A stretch of DNA of 64,000 nt from contig NZ_JAFKCT010000005.1 of NCBI RefSeq assembly GCF_017254915.1, positions 186,001 to 250,000 on the forward strand, written 5' to 3'. A program made the position numbers and the translations under genes. The stretch comes from Algoriphagus oliviformis (lineage in GTDB: Bacteria > Bacteroidota > Bacteroidia > Cytophagales > Cyclobacteriaceae). The notes under the pieces are model-generated. The model did no database searches and had not been told where the DNA came from. It saw only the letters and a program-made list of their open reading frames with translations. Below, one piece after another: positions 34,222 to 42,731 of the stretch; position 1 is the stretch's first letter, and the number at the start of each line of letters is the position of its first letter.

Positions 34222-35319
34222 AATACTGGCGACCGTGGGAGCATCTTTGACCAGGCGGAAGCCTACGTTGGACGAGCCGGAGTCGTAGGAAGTGCCTTGT
34301 CTTGCAGAAGGGCGATAATTGACGCAGTAGTTGGGCGCGCAGAGGAAGGAGCCGCCTTTCATCACCCGCTCCATTGCGTAGGGGTTGTCCGGGTTGTAGC
34401 AGGGGTTCATATTGGCATCCAGCTTGGGGGCCTGTCCGGCGAGTCTGGCGAGTTTCAGGGCGTCGTACCAGTCGGAGGTCAGCTCCCACACGTTCCCGAT
34501 CATGTCATAGAGGCCAAAGGAGTTTGGGGCGAAAGAGCCCACTGGCGAGGCGCCGATGTAGCCGTCTGTGCCCTCGTTGTTGTGCGGAAAAATGCCCTGA
34601 AAGGTATTGGCCAAGTATTGTCCGCTGGGATTGAGCTCGTCACCCCAAGCGAAGCGCTTACCGTTGACCCCACCCCGGGAGGCAAATTCCCACTCGAATT
34701 CCGTAGGCAGTCTTTTTCCCACCCACTCCGCATAGGCCTGCGCATCTTCGTAGCAAACCTGTACGACGGGGTATTTTTCCTTTCCTTCAATAGAACTTCC
34801 GGGGCCTTCCGGATGCCTCCAGCTGGCACCGTTTACCCAGCTCCACCAGCGTGAAATATCATCCGTAGGCACGGCGTAGGGAGGCGGCGTGAAGACCATC
34901 GCACCCGGGACGAGCACGGATTCGTCAGGTTTGGGCGTGCCTGGGGGAAGCTGCTTTTTGAGCTCCTCCCATTCCGGCTTGCGCTCGGCCACGGTGATAT
35001 AGCCTGTCGCCTCCACAAACTTCGCAAACTCCTCGTTGGTGACTTCGTGGGTGTCCATCCAGAATCCGGCGACTTCCACATCCACAGCGGGCTTTTCAGC
35101 GGCATAGGCGTCCGCCTCATTGGTGCCCATGGTGAACTTTCCGCCGGGAATCCAAGCCATGCCTGCTTCCTTTTTGGGTGGCTCGGGCTGGGAAAAAATG
35201 ACTCGGTTGTCGGTGGATGCGACGGCCTCCCCGGTGTTTTTGGGAGAGTCACAGGCTGTGATCATTCCCAGGGAAAGCGTCGCTAAGCATAAAAACTGAA
35301 TAGAGAAGGCGTATTTCAT
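34216..35319 (-). CDS. Formylglycine-generating-enzyme-like (SUMF1) lipoprotein
   Basis: 367 residues with a lipoprotein signal (MITACDS, cysteine about residue 23). The FGE-sulfatase domain begins near MAWIPGGKFTMGTNEADAYA and ends GGSFLCAPNYCVNYRPSARQ then SSNVGFRLV. Both cysteines of the active pair of aerobic FGEs are present at 327 and 332 with the correct 5-residue spacing; GldJ/GldK-type paralogues usually lack them. This favours real copper-dependent formylglycine synthesis in an exported protein. No sulfatase gene is nearby. The last codons lie in a CAGT repeat. Confidence 0.85.
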   Translation of the reverse strand: MKYAFSIQFLCLATLSLGMITACDSPKNTGEAVASTDNRVIFSQPEPPKKEAGMAWIPGGKFTMGTNEADAYAAEKPAVDVEVAGFWMDTHEVTNEEFAKFVEATGYITVAERKPEWEELKKQLPPGTPKPDESVLVPGAMVFTPPPYAVPTDDISRWWSWVNGASWRHPEGPGSSIEGKEKYPVVQVCYEDAQAYAEWVGKRLPTEFEWEFASRGGVNGKRFAWGDELNPSGQYLANTFQGIFPHNNEGTDGYIGASPVGSFAPNSFGLYDMIGNVWELTSDWYDALKLARLAGQAPKLDANMNPCYNPDNPYAMERVMKGGSFLCAPNYCVNYRPSARQGTSYDSGSSNVGFRLVKDAPTVASIQ

Positions 35320-35374
35320 GGGGGAAATTTAACCCAAAAAAGTACTTTCAGCCCAATCCTGAGTTCGATTTCTG

Positions 35375-36382
35375 TCAAACTTCCATCACGTGCATCTTGG
35401 ATTCCACCTTTTTGCGCAGCTTGTTGAAAAACTGCCGACGCTCCTTTTCCCCCGTACCGCTGATCAGGGTAGACCGCTTCATGAGGTTGTCCAGATTTTT
35501 GAACATCGAGTCGTTGAACTTTTTGTCCATGGAGCCGATGAAGTACATCACACTGTGGTTTAGATAGGTGATCTTGGAGTCGCCCAGCTCCGCCATGAAG
35601 GTATTGTCGCCCAGCACGATCTCATTGAGGTACATTTTGTATTCGGCGCAGTCTTCGGTGGGAGCTTGGCCAAGGATGGATTTTCGGCCTGAGTCGGCCA
35701 TTTTTTCCAGGTGGTCGATGACTTCCATCACGCATCGGTAGAGGGTGATGGTGTCTTCGGGGTTTTTGATCAGGCCCATTTCGTGGTAGACCTCGATCTG
35801 TCTCAGGGTGGTGTTCAGCCCCTCTTCGTTCCAGATTTCCGAAGTGGGGACGCGGTTGTAGACCTTGATGGTCTTTTGCGTGACCTCCCGAAAGCGCTCG
35901 AAATGGTTGTCCGAGATGGAAAACTTGGCGTTTTTGAGATTTTCGAAGAGCAGGATGGACTTCATCCAAAAGAAAAACTTAAACCCTGCCAAGGCGGGAT
36001 GATAGTAGTGGTGAAAGGGGGGCATGTCCTTGACCAGGAAGTAGACGTGCTTATTGCTGAAACTGTTGACCAAGTTGAGTTGGGAGAGTACGTCCTCCAT
36101 CCACTCGACCATGCTTTCCTCCTGGTAGGTGTTGGTCTTGCCCTGAAAGATGATGGAGTCCGATTCCATACTGAAAAACTTGTCCAGAGAGACGTTGAAG
36201 CGTTTGCAAAGTACCCTCAGTTCGTCAAAATCGAGGAGTTTTTCTCCCCGGATTCTCCTATAGGCGCTATCCATGCTCACATTTAGTGTTTCGGCTACCT
36301 CATCTACCAGCGAAGCGTAGGAGGGGATGGAGGACTTGAGACTGAGGAAAAACTGTGCCTGAATCGAGGAGGAAATCGCCAT
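35375..36382 (-). CDS. Helix-turn-helix transcriptional regulator
   Basis: 335 residues. Residues about 24-72 form an XRE-like DNA-binding helix-turn-helix (VDEVAETLNVSMDSAYRRIR, then DFDELRVLCKRFNVSLDKFF). The rest is a large helical domain with no recognised family (KHVYFLVKDMPPFHHYYHPA), presumably for sensing or dimerisation. Faces away from the FGE-like gene's promoter region and lies upstream of it with a 55-bp gap, so the two might be linked. Target unknown. Confidence 0.8.
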   Translation of the reverse strand: MAISSSIQAQFFLSLKSSIPSYASLVDEVAETLNVSMDSAYRRIRGEKLLDFDELRVLCKRFNVSLDKFFSMESDSIIFQGKTNTYQEESMVEWMEDVLSQLNLVNSFSNKHVYFLVKDMPPFHHYYHPALAGFKFFFWMKSILLFENLKNAKFSISDNHFERFREVTQKTIKVYNRVPTSEIWNEEGLNTTLRQIEVYHEMGLIKNPEDTITLYRCVMEVIDHLEKMADSGRKSILGQAPTEDCAEYKMYLNEIVLGDNTFMAELGDSKITYLNHSVMYFIGSMDKKFNDSMFKNLDNLMKRSTLISGTGEKERRQFFNKLRKKVESKMHVMEV

Positions 36383-36665
36383 ATCACATGTGAATATCAG
36401 TGGTTTGTACTAATAAAAATGTAACTAAATGTATGAAATGTGATAAATAATTTCAACACCAAAAAAGAACATAATTTTGAATGTTTCTTTTAAAAATTAA
36501 ATATATTTTGAAAATAACTAACAATCCAAAATAATACGATTCCTAGATAGAATTGCCTTTAAGTTGGGTTGAATTTTTCCAATTTTGATTATTTCACTTC
36601 TCGATGTCAAGAATAGATCTGCTGGAACTTGTGTTTCGCCAGAGGCTATGCCGGTGATCGCACTT

Positions 36666-38447
36666 TTAAAATGGAAAAAAAATCGGGATAAAAATGCTGG
36701 CAATGATCCAAAAGAGGATGTTGAGCGGAGTCCCCACCTTCATGTAATCCGAAAACCGGTAGTTGCCGGGATTGTAGATCATGGTGTTGGTCTGATAGCC
36801 CATGGGGGTCATGAAGCTAAGGCTGGCGGCAAAGGTCACTGCCATCAGGAATGGCCTTGCCTCCACGTCCATGGACGCGGCAATGCTGATCGCGATGGGA
36901 GCGAGCAGGGCCGCGGTGGCGTTGTTGGACATGACATTGGTGAGGAGGAAGGTCAGTGCAAAGATGGCGCTCAGTACGATCCTCGGCCCATAGGAACCAA
37001 AGAGGTCCAAGACGCCCTGTCCGATGAGCTGAGCGCCGCCGGTCTTCTCCAGCGCGGCACCCATGGACAGTACACCCGCGAGCATGAATATCACCTTCCA
37101 GTCAATGGCTTTGTAAGCTTCGTCAGGCGTGATGGCCCGGAGCATCACCATCGCCAAAGCCCCGGCAGTCGCGGATAGCGTGATCGGGAAGATGCCAAGA
37201 GCGGCCGAGCCGATTACCAGACCCAAAATCCCGAGCGTGAGAACCACCTGGAGTTTGTTGAGGATTTCGGTTTTTCTGCCCGATACTAAGAGTAGGTCTT
37301 CGGAGCGGTCTATCGACTGGATCGTCTCTTCGGTCGCGCGGAGCAAGAGGACGTCTCCCGACTTCAAGGTGGAGCCTGCGATCAGTTTGTCCAGCAAGCC
37401 CTTGCGGTGCCTGATCCCTATGACGGTCACCTGCTCAAAGAGGCTCCGGAACCTGACGGACTTGATGCTTTCGTTGACCAAAAAAGAGTTGGGCGTGACG
37501 ATGGCCTCGAAAAGCTTTTCGTCCTGCCCGCTGGCAGTCTCAGAGCTCCAGTCCAGATCGGCCTTGATTTCCACCCCCTTGGTTTTTTTGAGGCGCTCCA
37601 GGTGTTTTTGGTCCACGGTCACCCGGATCACGTCACCGGACAGCACCACGGTATTGGGATAGACCTTCACTTGCTTGCCGTCCTCCCGCACGATCTGCAG
37701 GGGCTTGGTGTCCCCGTCTTTGAAGATCTTTTGTTTCAAGATCGGTTCCTGCAGCTGTTCGTAGGCTTCGGTGATGGTGATCTCGATGAGGTAGTTGCCG
37801 AGATCATAGCTGTCGGATTGGCCGGTATTGGGGTTGCGGCTCGGTAGGAGCCACTTGCCCAGGGTCACCATGTAGAGTGTGCCTGCGGCCAAAAAAACCA
37901 GGCCCATGGCGCTCATTTCAAACACGCCGAAGCTGGGAAGTCCGGCCTTTTCGGCGATGCCGCTGACCAGGATGTTGGTACTTGTCCCCAAGAGTGTGCA
38001 AATTCCCCCCATCAGCGCCCCAAAGGAAAGCGGCATCAGGAGCTTGGACGGAGGGATTTGGTTTTTGTCGCTGATCTGCATGACCGCGGGCATGAGGAGC
38101 GCGACCACCGCAGTATCGTTGATAAAAGCCGACAGCAGACCCGAGGTGAGCATGAGACTGAAGATCAGGGCGGTCTCGCTTTTGGCCGCCTGACTGCCCA
38201 GATAGACGCTCACTTGATCCAGAATTCCTGTCTTGAAGATAGCCTGCGAAATGACGAACATGGCTGCAACCGTGATAGTTGCGGAATTGGCGAAGCCAGC
38301 CATGCCCTCTTTCAGATCCAGAATGCCCAGCAGCATGAACAGCACCATGACTCCTATGGCGACTGTGTCTACGGTGAATTTTTCCGTAAAGAATAAGACG
38401 ACCGCCAGGGAGATGATGCCGAGGACAAGTCCGGTTTCGAAGGTCAT
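36666..38447 (-). CDS. SLC13-family permease with RCK_C domains (DASS/anion transporter type)
   Basis: Inner-membrane Na+- or proton-coupled anion transporter, 593 residues, about 11 hydrophobic helices. The first half has TALIFSLMLTSGLLSAFIND then TSTNILVSGIAEKAG; two soluble RCK_C (TrkA-C) domains near 210-370 split it from the second half, which ends GYQTNTMIYNPGNYRFSDYM, the DASS motif. Substrate (sulfate, dicarboxylate or other) cannot be decided. Starts 3 bp after the DUF202 gene. The 283-bp gap after its upstream neighbour is AT-rich and blank. Confidence 0.88.
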   Translation of the reverse strand: MTFETGLVLGIISLAVVLFFTEKFTVDTVAIGVMVLFMLLGILDLKEGMAGFANSATITVAAMFVISQAIFKTGILDQVSVYLGSQAAKSETALIFSLMLTSGLLSAFINDTAVVALLMPAVMQISDKNQIPPSKLLMPLSFGALMGGICTLLGTSTNILVSGIAEKAGLPSFGVFEMSAMGLVFLAAGTLYMVTLGKWLLPSRNPNTGQSDSYDLGNYLIEITITEAYEQLQEPILKQKIFKDGDTKPLQIVREDGKQVKVYPNTVVLSGDVIRVTVDQKHLERLKKTKGVEIKADLDWSSETASGQDEKLFEAIVTPNSFLVNESIKSVRFRSLFEQVTVIGIRHRKGLLDKLIAGSTLKSGDVLLLRATEETIQSIDRSEDLLLVSGRKTEILNKLQVVLTLGILGLVIGSAALGIFPITLSATAGALAMVMLRAITPDEAYKAIDWKVIFMLAGVLSMGAALEKTGGAQLIGQGVLDLFGSYGPRIVLSAIFALTFLLTNVMSNNATAALLAPIAISIAASMDVEARPFLMAVTFAASLSFMTPMGYQTNTMIYNPGNYRFSDYMKVGTPLNILFWIIASIFIPIFFPF

Positions 38448-38450
38448 AGC

Positions 38451-38726
38451 TTACATGGTGAAGTAGTTTCCTTTCTTCAATTTTTGCTTCACTTTGAAGT
38501 AATTGAAGATTCCTACTCCCAAAAAGGCAAAACTCAAACCAAACGCGAGGTAGCCCAGCTCACGCACATGCGCAAGCTTGTTGACTTCAAAAAGGGCGGT
38601 GCCCGATACCAAAAAGTAGAGCGATGTCCGGATGTAAGAAAGGAGCGTACGCTCATTGGCCAAAGTGGTGCGCTGCCGCGCGAGATAGTCCCTGACGATT
38701 AGTTCTTGCTCAAAGTCTTTTTCCAT
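38451..38726 (-). CDS. DUF202 (YidH-like) small membrane protein
   Basis: 91 residues. It has the DUF202 hallmark RTTLANERTLLSYIRTSLYF (about 19-38) and two hydrophobic segments (YFLVSGTALFEVNKL; LGYLAFGLSFAFLGVGIFNY). Function not established. It is 3 bp upstream of the SLC13 permease and probably cotranscribed, hinting at an accessory role. Confidence 0.9.
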   Translation of the reverse strand: MEKDFEQELIVRDYLARQRTTLANERTLLSYIRTSLYFLVSGTALFEVNKLAHVRELGYLAFGLSFAFLGVGIFNYFKVKQKLKKGNYFTM

Positions 38727-38772
38727 ACTGCTATTTCATTATTTTAGGCCTATTATTCTAAATGAAAACGAT

Positions 38773-39675
38773 ATGAAAAAGTTATTTACAATTTTTCTAT
38801 TTTTTGTCACATTGGGAATCGCTGCGGCTCAGGACATGGATTCCACAGCAAAAATCCCCGTTGACACCACCTATTGGCTGAAAGAAATCGGGGGCGGTCT
38901 GAATATCAACCAGGCATCCTTCAGCAGCAACTGGACGGGTGGGGGCGTGAACTCGGTCGCTTTCAGCGCGACGCTTCTCGGAAGAGCCAACTACGCCAAG
39001 GACAAGTGGTCGTGGGACAACACTCTGGATCTGATCTACGGTGTGGTCAAAAACGAGGATGAAGACGGCCGCAAGTCCAACGACCGGATCTTCATCGATT
39101 CCAAGCTGGGCTATGCGATCGGGAAAAACTGGAATGTCTATTTTGGGGTAAACTTCCTCAGCCAATTCGCACCGGGCTATGATTTTGACGAAGATCCGAG
39201 GCTCTTGATTTCGAAGTTTCTCAATCCTGCCTACCTGACCACCTCACTGGGTTTTGAATACAAGCCCAATTCGGAGTTTAGTCTCCGACTGTCTCCGTTT
39301 GCCCCGCGGTTTACCTTCGTCACCGATACCGACCTGTATCTGAATGTAGAAGACAACTACGGCGTGGAAATCGGAGAGACGGTGCGGCAGGAGTGGCTTG
39401 CCTTCAACATACAGGCAGACTGGAACAAGAAAATTTCCGAGAATCTGGCTTTGACGATGCGATATATGATGTACGCTAACCTGGAGACTTTGGCATTTGA
39501 CACGGTAGATCACAGATTGGACTTCGGGCTCACTGCAAAAATCACCAATGCGGTAAACGTCAGCTTGACCTCGCTGACGATCTACGATATCGACCAGGAT
39601 GAAAAAATACAATTTAGCCAGGGACTCGCGCTTGGTTTGGCGTTCAAAAGGGGAAACTTTCCTGAGAAGAAATAA
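38773..39675 (+). CDS. DUF3078 family outer-membrane-associated protein
   Basis: 300 residues with a signal peptide (MKKLFTIFLFFVTLGIAAA). Repeated amphipathic beta strands with aromatic girdles (GGGLNINQASFSSNWTGGGV; WDNTLDLIYGVVKN; EFSLRLSPFAPRFTFVTD) and a final strand ending in GLALGLAFKRG suggest an outer-membrane beta barrel, as in the DUF3078 family of Bacteroidota. Role unknown. Ends at a strong terminator. Confidence 0.88.
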   Translation: MKKLFTIFLFFVTLGIAAAQDMDSTAKIPVDTTYWLKEIGGGLNINQASFSSNWTGGGVNSVAFSATLLGRANYAKDKWSWDNTLDLIYGVVKNEDEDGRKSNDRIFIDSKLGYAIGKNWNVYFGVNFLSQFAPGYDFDEDPRLLISKFLNPAYLTTSLGFEYKPNSEFSLRLSPFAPRFTFVTDTDLYLNVEDNYGVEIGETVRQEWLAFNIQADWNKKISENLALTMRYMMYANLETLAFDTVDHRLDFGLTAKITNAVNVSLTSLTIYDIDQDEKIQFSQGLALGLAFKRGNFPEKK

Positions 39676-39777
39676 AAAAAATACAAATTATTCTTTGGGA
39701 TTTTGATTTATATAGAATTGTATTATTTTTGAATTCATTGTGGTAGTTAAATAATAGTTGGTTTAGTTTTCAAATAA

Positions 39778-39807
39778 AGGGCAGGAGATCTTCTCCTGCT
39801 TTTTTAT
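39778..39807 (+). terminator. Rho-independent terminator after DUF3078
   Basis: Stem GCAGGAGA (39781-39788) with TCTCCTGC (39792-39799), loop TCT, followed by T6. The 39676-39777 stretch before it is AT-rich and blank. Confidence 0.88.
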
Positions 39808-39944
39808 TTTCCCACCATGGAATAATTCAATTTTTTTGGAAAACGAGGCGACTCCGTGCAAAAGTATAGTGCCTGGGGTAAAAATTCCCAACTCCCTACC
39901 TTGTTCCCCCCGTTCAAGCCCGGTAGAGGAGGAGACTGGAAATG

Positions 39945-39971
39945 AAAAAAGCCCAGACTTGCGTCTGGGCT
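39945..39971 (-). terminator. Terminator after the tRNA-Arg gene
   Basis: A 9-bp perfect stem AGCCCAGAC (39950-39958) with GTCTGGGCT (39963-39971), loop TTGC, and T6 on the minus strand (A-run 39945-39950). Starts 4 bp past the tRNA 3' end. Confidence 0.9.
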
Positions 39972-39974
39972 CTG

Positions 39975-40048
39975 TACACTCGGAAGGATTCGAACCCTCA
40001 ACCCTCGGAGCCGAAATCCGATATTCTATCCAGTTGAACTACGAGTGC
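39975..40048 (-). tRNA. tRNA-Arg, anticodon UCG
   Basis: 74 nt on the minus strand. Acceptor arms GCACTCG and CGAGTGT pair (one G-U), anticodon stem TCGGA/TCCGA closes loop TTTCGGC with anticodon TCG (Arg, CGA codons), and the T arm has GGTTCGAATCC. The discriminator is A and CCA is not encoded, so it must be added. It lies only 12 bp behind the sucC stop and has its own terminator, so it may come from the sucC transcript. Confidence 0.93.
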
Positions 40049-40060
40049 GTCTATTTTATC

Positions 40061-41275
40061 TTATGCTTCGAGTACAGCCTGTACTTTTTCAGCAGCTTCT
40101 TTCAGCGTGATGGCAGAAGAGACCTTCAAGCCAGACTCATCGATGATTTTTGCGCCTTCCTCAGCGTTGGTTCCTTGCAGACGAACGATGATAGGAACTC
40201 TGATGTCACCGATGGACTTGTAGGCTTCCACGACACCGTTTGCGATTCTGTCGCAGCGAACGATACCGCCGAATACGTTGATCAAGATCGCCTTGACGTT
40301 TGGATCCTGAAGGATGATACGGAAACCAGCCTCTACGGTAGTGGCGTTAGCTCCTCCTCCCACGTCCAGGAAGTTGGCAGGCTCACCGCCGGAAAGCTTG
40401 ATCATGTCCATAGTTGCCATCGCAAGACCGGCACCGTTTACCATACAGCCCACGTTGCCGTCGAGCTTCACATAGTTCAGGCCAGATTTGCCAGCTTCTA
40501 CTTCCAAAGGATCTTCTTCGGCCAAGTCTCTCAGCTCAGCCAGTTTCGGCTGACGGTATAGCGCATTGTCATCGAGGTTGACTTTGGCGTCCACGGCCAA
40601 GATCTTGTCGTCAGAAGTCTTCAACACTGGGTTGATCTCAAACTGGGAAGAGTCGGTAGACACATACGCCTTATAAAGCGCGGCGATGAATTTCACCATT
40701 TCTTTGTGGGCGGTACCGGTAAGGCCCAATTTGAAAGCAACCTTTCTAGCCTGGAAGCCTTGAAGACCAACCTTGGGATCGATCCACTCTTTGATGATTT
40801 TTTCTGGGTGGTTTTCGGCTACCTCTTCGATATCCATGCCCCCTTCGGTAGAAGCCATGATCACGTTGGATCCGGTAGCTCTGTCCAGGAGGATGGACAT
40901 GTAATATTCTTTTGGCTCAGAAGCACCAGGATAGTACACATCCTCGGCTACCAAGACCTTGCTTACTTTTTTGCCTTCAGCACCAGTCTGGATGGTCACC
41001 AGGGTACCGCCCAAGATGGCAGAAGCCTTCTCCTTGACGTCGTCCAATTTTTTGGCAAGAACCACACCTCTGGAGCCGGTTTCCTTCACTTCGCCTTTGC
41101 CGCGTCCACCTGCGTGGATCTGGGCTTTGATCACATACCAGGAAGTACCGGTTTGAGCGTTTAGTTTGACTGCAGCTTCGTGAGCGGCCTCAGGGGAATC
41201 GGCTACAATGCCTTCCTGGATCCTCACGCCGTAACCTTTCAATACTTCTTTTGCCTGATATTCGTGAATATTCAT
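40061..41275 (-). CDS. sucC: Succinyl-CoA synthetase (ADP-forming) beta subunit
   Basis: TCA-cycle enzyme that makes ATP or GTP from succinyl-CoA. 404 residues beginning MNIHEYQAKEVLKGYGVRIQ, the standard ATP-grasp start. Also seen are IKAQIHAGGRGKGEVKETGS (nucleotide site), YYMSILLDRATGSNVIMAST, EINPVLKTSDDKILAVDAKV and NFLDVGGGANATTVE (CoA-ligase part). sucD is not next to it. A tRNA-Arg follows after 12 bp. A promoter-like pair of boxes lies about 110 bp upstream. Confidence 0.97.
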   Translation of the reverse strand: MNIHEYQAKEVLKGYGVRIQEGIVADSPEAAHEAAVKLNAQTGTSWYVIKAQIHAGGRGKGEVKETGSRGVVLAKKLDDVKEKASAILGGTLVTIQTGAEGKKVSKVLVAEDVYYPGASEPKEYYMSILLDRATGSNVIMASTEGGMDIEEVAENHPEKIIKEWIDPKVGLQGFQARKVAFKLGLTGTAHKEMVKFIAALYKAYVSTDSSQFEINPVLKTSDDKILAVDAKVNLDDNALYRQPKLAELRDLAEEDPLEVEAGKSGLNYVKLDGNVGCMVNGAGLAMATMDMIKLSGGEPANFLDVGGGANATTVEAGFRIILQDPNVKAILINVFGGIVRCDRIANGVVEAYKSIGDIRVPIIVRLQGTNAEEGAKIIDESGLKVSSAITLKEAAEKVQAVLEA

Positions 41276-41387
41276 GTGATTGTGTTTTTTTCAGCGGCCA
41301 TCCAGACAGCTATCTCGCATGACTGGCTGCTTCCCCAGTATTTTGGCGGTAGCGGCCATGCTCGATTACCTTCTCTGGAATTTTTGC

Positions 41388-41419
41388 CGAAGATAAGGCG
41401 ATGAGGTTGATAAATCAAA
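41388..41419 (-). promoter_or_regulatory. Probable sucC promoter, Bacteroidota type
   Basis: On the minus strand a TTTG box (41416-41419) lies 20 bp before TATCTTCG (41388-41395), which matches the TAnnTTTG consensus at all but one fixed base. The spacing fits the -33/-7 arrangement used in this phylum. The start would give a leader of about 105 nt. Confidence 0.45.
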
Positions 41420-41508
41420 CCGCATTTTTCCATTTTTATCTAAGAAAAGGCTTTAATTCCTGTATTTGAGGGATTTGTTTTACTTTTAAAAACTCAAAAA
41501 AATCTACC

Positions 41509-42165
41509 ATGCTGATAGCCAAAGGGATCCACAAATCCTATGGAAGCCTACACGTGTTGAAGGGCGTTGATCTTGAAATTTCCGAGTCTGAAATAGTGTC
41601 GATCGTGGGCTCCTCGGGGGCGGGGAAAAGCACGCTGCTGCATATCCTGGGAACCCTGGACCAACCCGAACGAGGGGAGCTTCGCATGCAGGACAAAGAC
41701 CTACTCAAGCTGAAGGGGGATAGACTGGCGGATTTCAGAAACCAGCAGATCGGTTTTATTTTTCAGTTTCACAATCTCCTGCCCGAATTCACCGCCCAGG
41801 AAAACATCCAGATTCCGGGCTATATCAGCGGGAGTTCCGCTTCCGACCTGAAAAAAAGGTCTGGAGAACTCGCCGAGATCCTCGGCATCAGCCACCGGCT
41901 GGACCACAAGCCGGCGACCCTCTCCGGGGGGGAGCAGCAGCGCGTTGCCGTGGCGAGGGCTTTGATCAACAATCCCTCGGTGGTCTTTGCCGATGAACCC
42001 AGCGGCAATCTCGACACCACCAACGCAAGAAGCCTGCATGAGCTTTTTTTCAAATTAAGAGATGAACTCAGGCAGGCTTTCGTGATCGTCACCCACAACG
42101 AGGAGCTTGCCGGGATGGCCGACCGTCAGGTGGTGATGCAGGATGGGTTGATCGTGGCCAACTAG
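41509..42165 (+). CDS. ABC transporter ATP-binding protein, LolD-like
   Basis: ATPase of a LolCDE/MacB-type exporter, probably releasing lipoproteins from the inner membrane. 218 residues. It shows Walker A GSSGAGKST (about 35-43), Q-loop FQFHN, signature LSGGEQQRVAVARAL, Walker B VVFADEPSGNLD, and switch His in VIVTHNEE. No permease gene is adjacent. Its 3' end overlaps the convergent peroxiredoxin gene by 4 bp. Confidence 0.9.
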   Translation: MLIAKGIHKSYGSLHVLKGVDLEISESEIVSIVGSSGAGKSTLLHILGTLDQPERGELRMQDKDLLKLKGDRLADFRNQQIGFIFQFHNLLPEFTAQENIQIPGYISGSSASDLKKRSGELAEILGISHRLDHKPATLSGGEQQRVAVARALINNPSVVFADEPSGNLDTTNARSLHELFFKLRDELRQAFVIVTHNEELAGMADRQVVMQDGLIVAN

Positions 42166-42611
42166 GACTTGCCCAATTGCGCGATCATCGCACTCACGTG
42201 TTTTTTGTTTTCGAAGAGTCCCTCAAACACCCCTGCAATGTGGTGTTGTGCATCGAGGAGATAGGTGACGCGCTTGGGCATTTTGATCAGGGGGACCAGC
42301 GCGTCGTAGGCCTTGCAGACCTTGCCGTCGGAATCGGAGAGGAGGTCAAAAGGCAGCTTGTAGGCTTCCTTAAACCGCTCATGCGTAGGAATGTCGTCCC
42401 TGCTGATCCCGAAAACGGGGACTTCCATGTCGCGAAATTCGGTGAACTGATCGCGGAATTCACAGGCCTCAGCCGTGCATCCCTTGGTAAAGTCCTTGGG
42501 ATAGAAGAAAAGAATCAAGGGTTTGCCGAGGTAGTCTTCCAGTCGGAAGAGCCTATCCGAGGTGGATGGTAGCTGGATGGTTGGGGCTTTGGAGCCGATA
42601 GATAGTGCCAT
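42162..42611 (-). CDS. Thioredoxin-dependent peroxiredoxin, BCP type
   Basis: Reduces hydroperoxides with thioredoxin. I chose the ATG at 42611 (MALSIGSKAPTIQL), 149 residues, matching BCP length; the frame opens 25 codons earlier without family support. The peroxidatic cysteine is in FYPKDFTKGCTAEACEFRDQ (PxxxTxxC), with the resolving cysteine five residues later as usual in BCP. Convergent with lolD, overlapping 4 bp at the stops; divergent from the EamA exporter. Confidence 0.93.
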   Translation of the reverse strand: MALSIGSKAPTIQLPSTSDRLFRLEDYLGKPLILFFYPKDFTKGCTAEACEFRDQFTEFRDMEVPVFGISRDDIPTHERFKEAYKLPFDLLSDSDGKVCKAYDALVPLIKMPKRVTYLLDAQHHIAGVFEGLFENKKHVSAMIAQLGKS

Positions 42612-42731
42612 AGATAGGTATAAAGCCCAGATCCGGGCATAAAGTTTCGGCCAAATAATATTTTGAGGCCTGAACTTATCCGGCACTGATTTACTTTGCA
42701 GAGGTATACCACCTCAAAACCTTCGTTTCAG

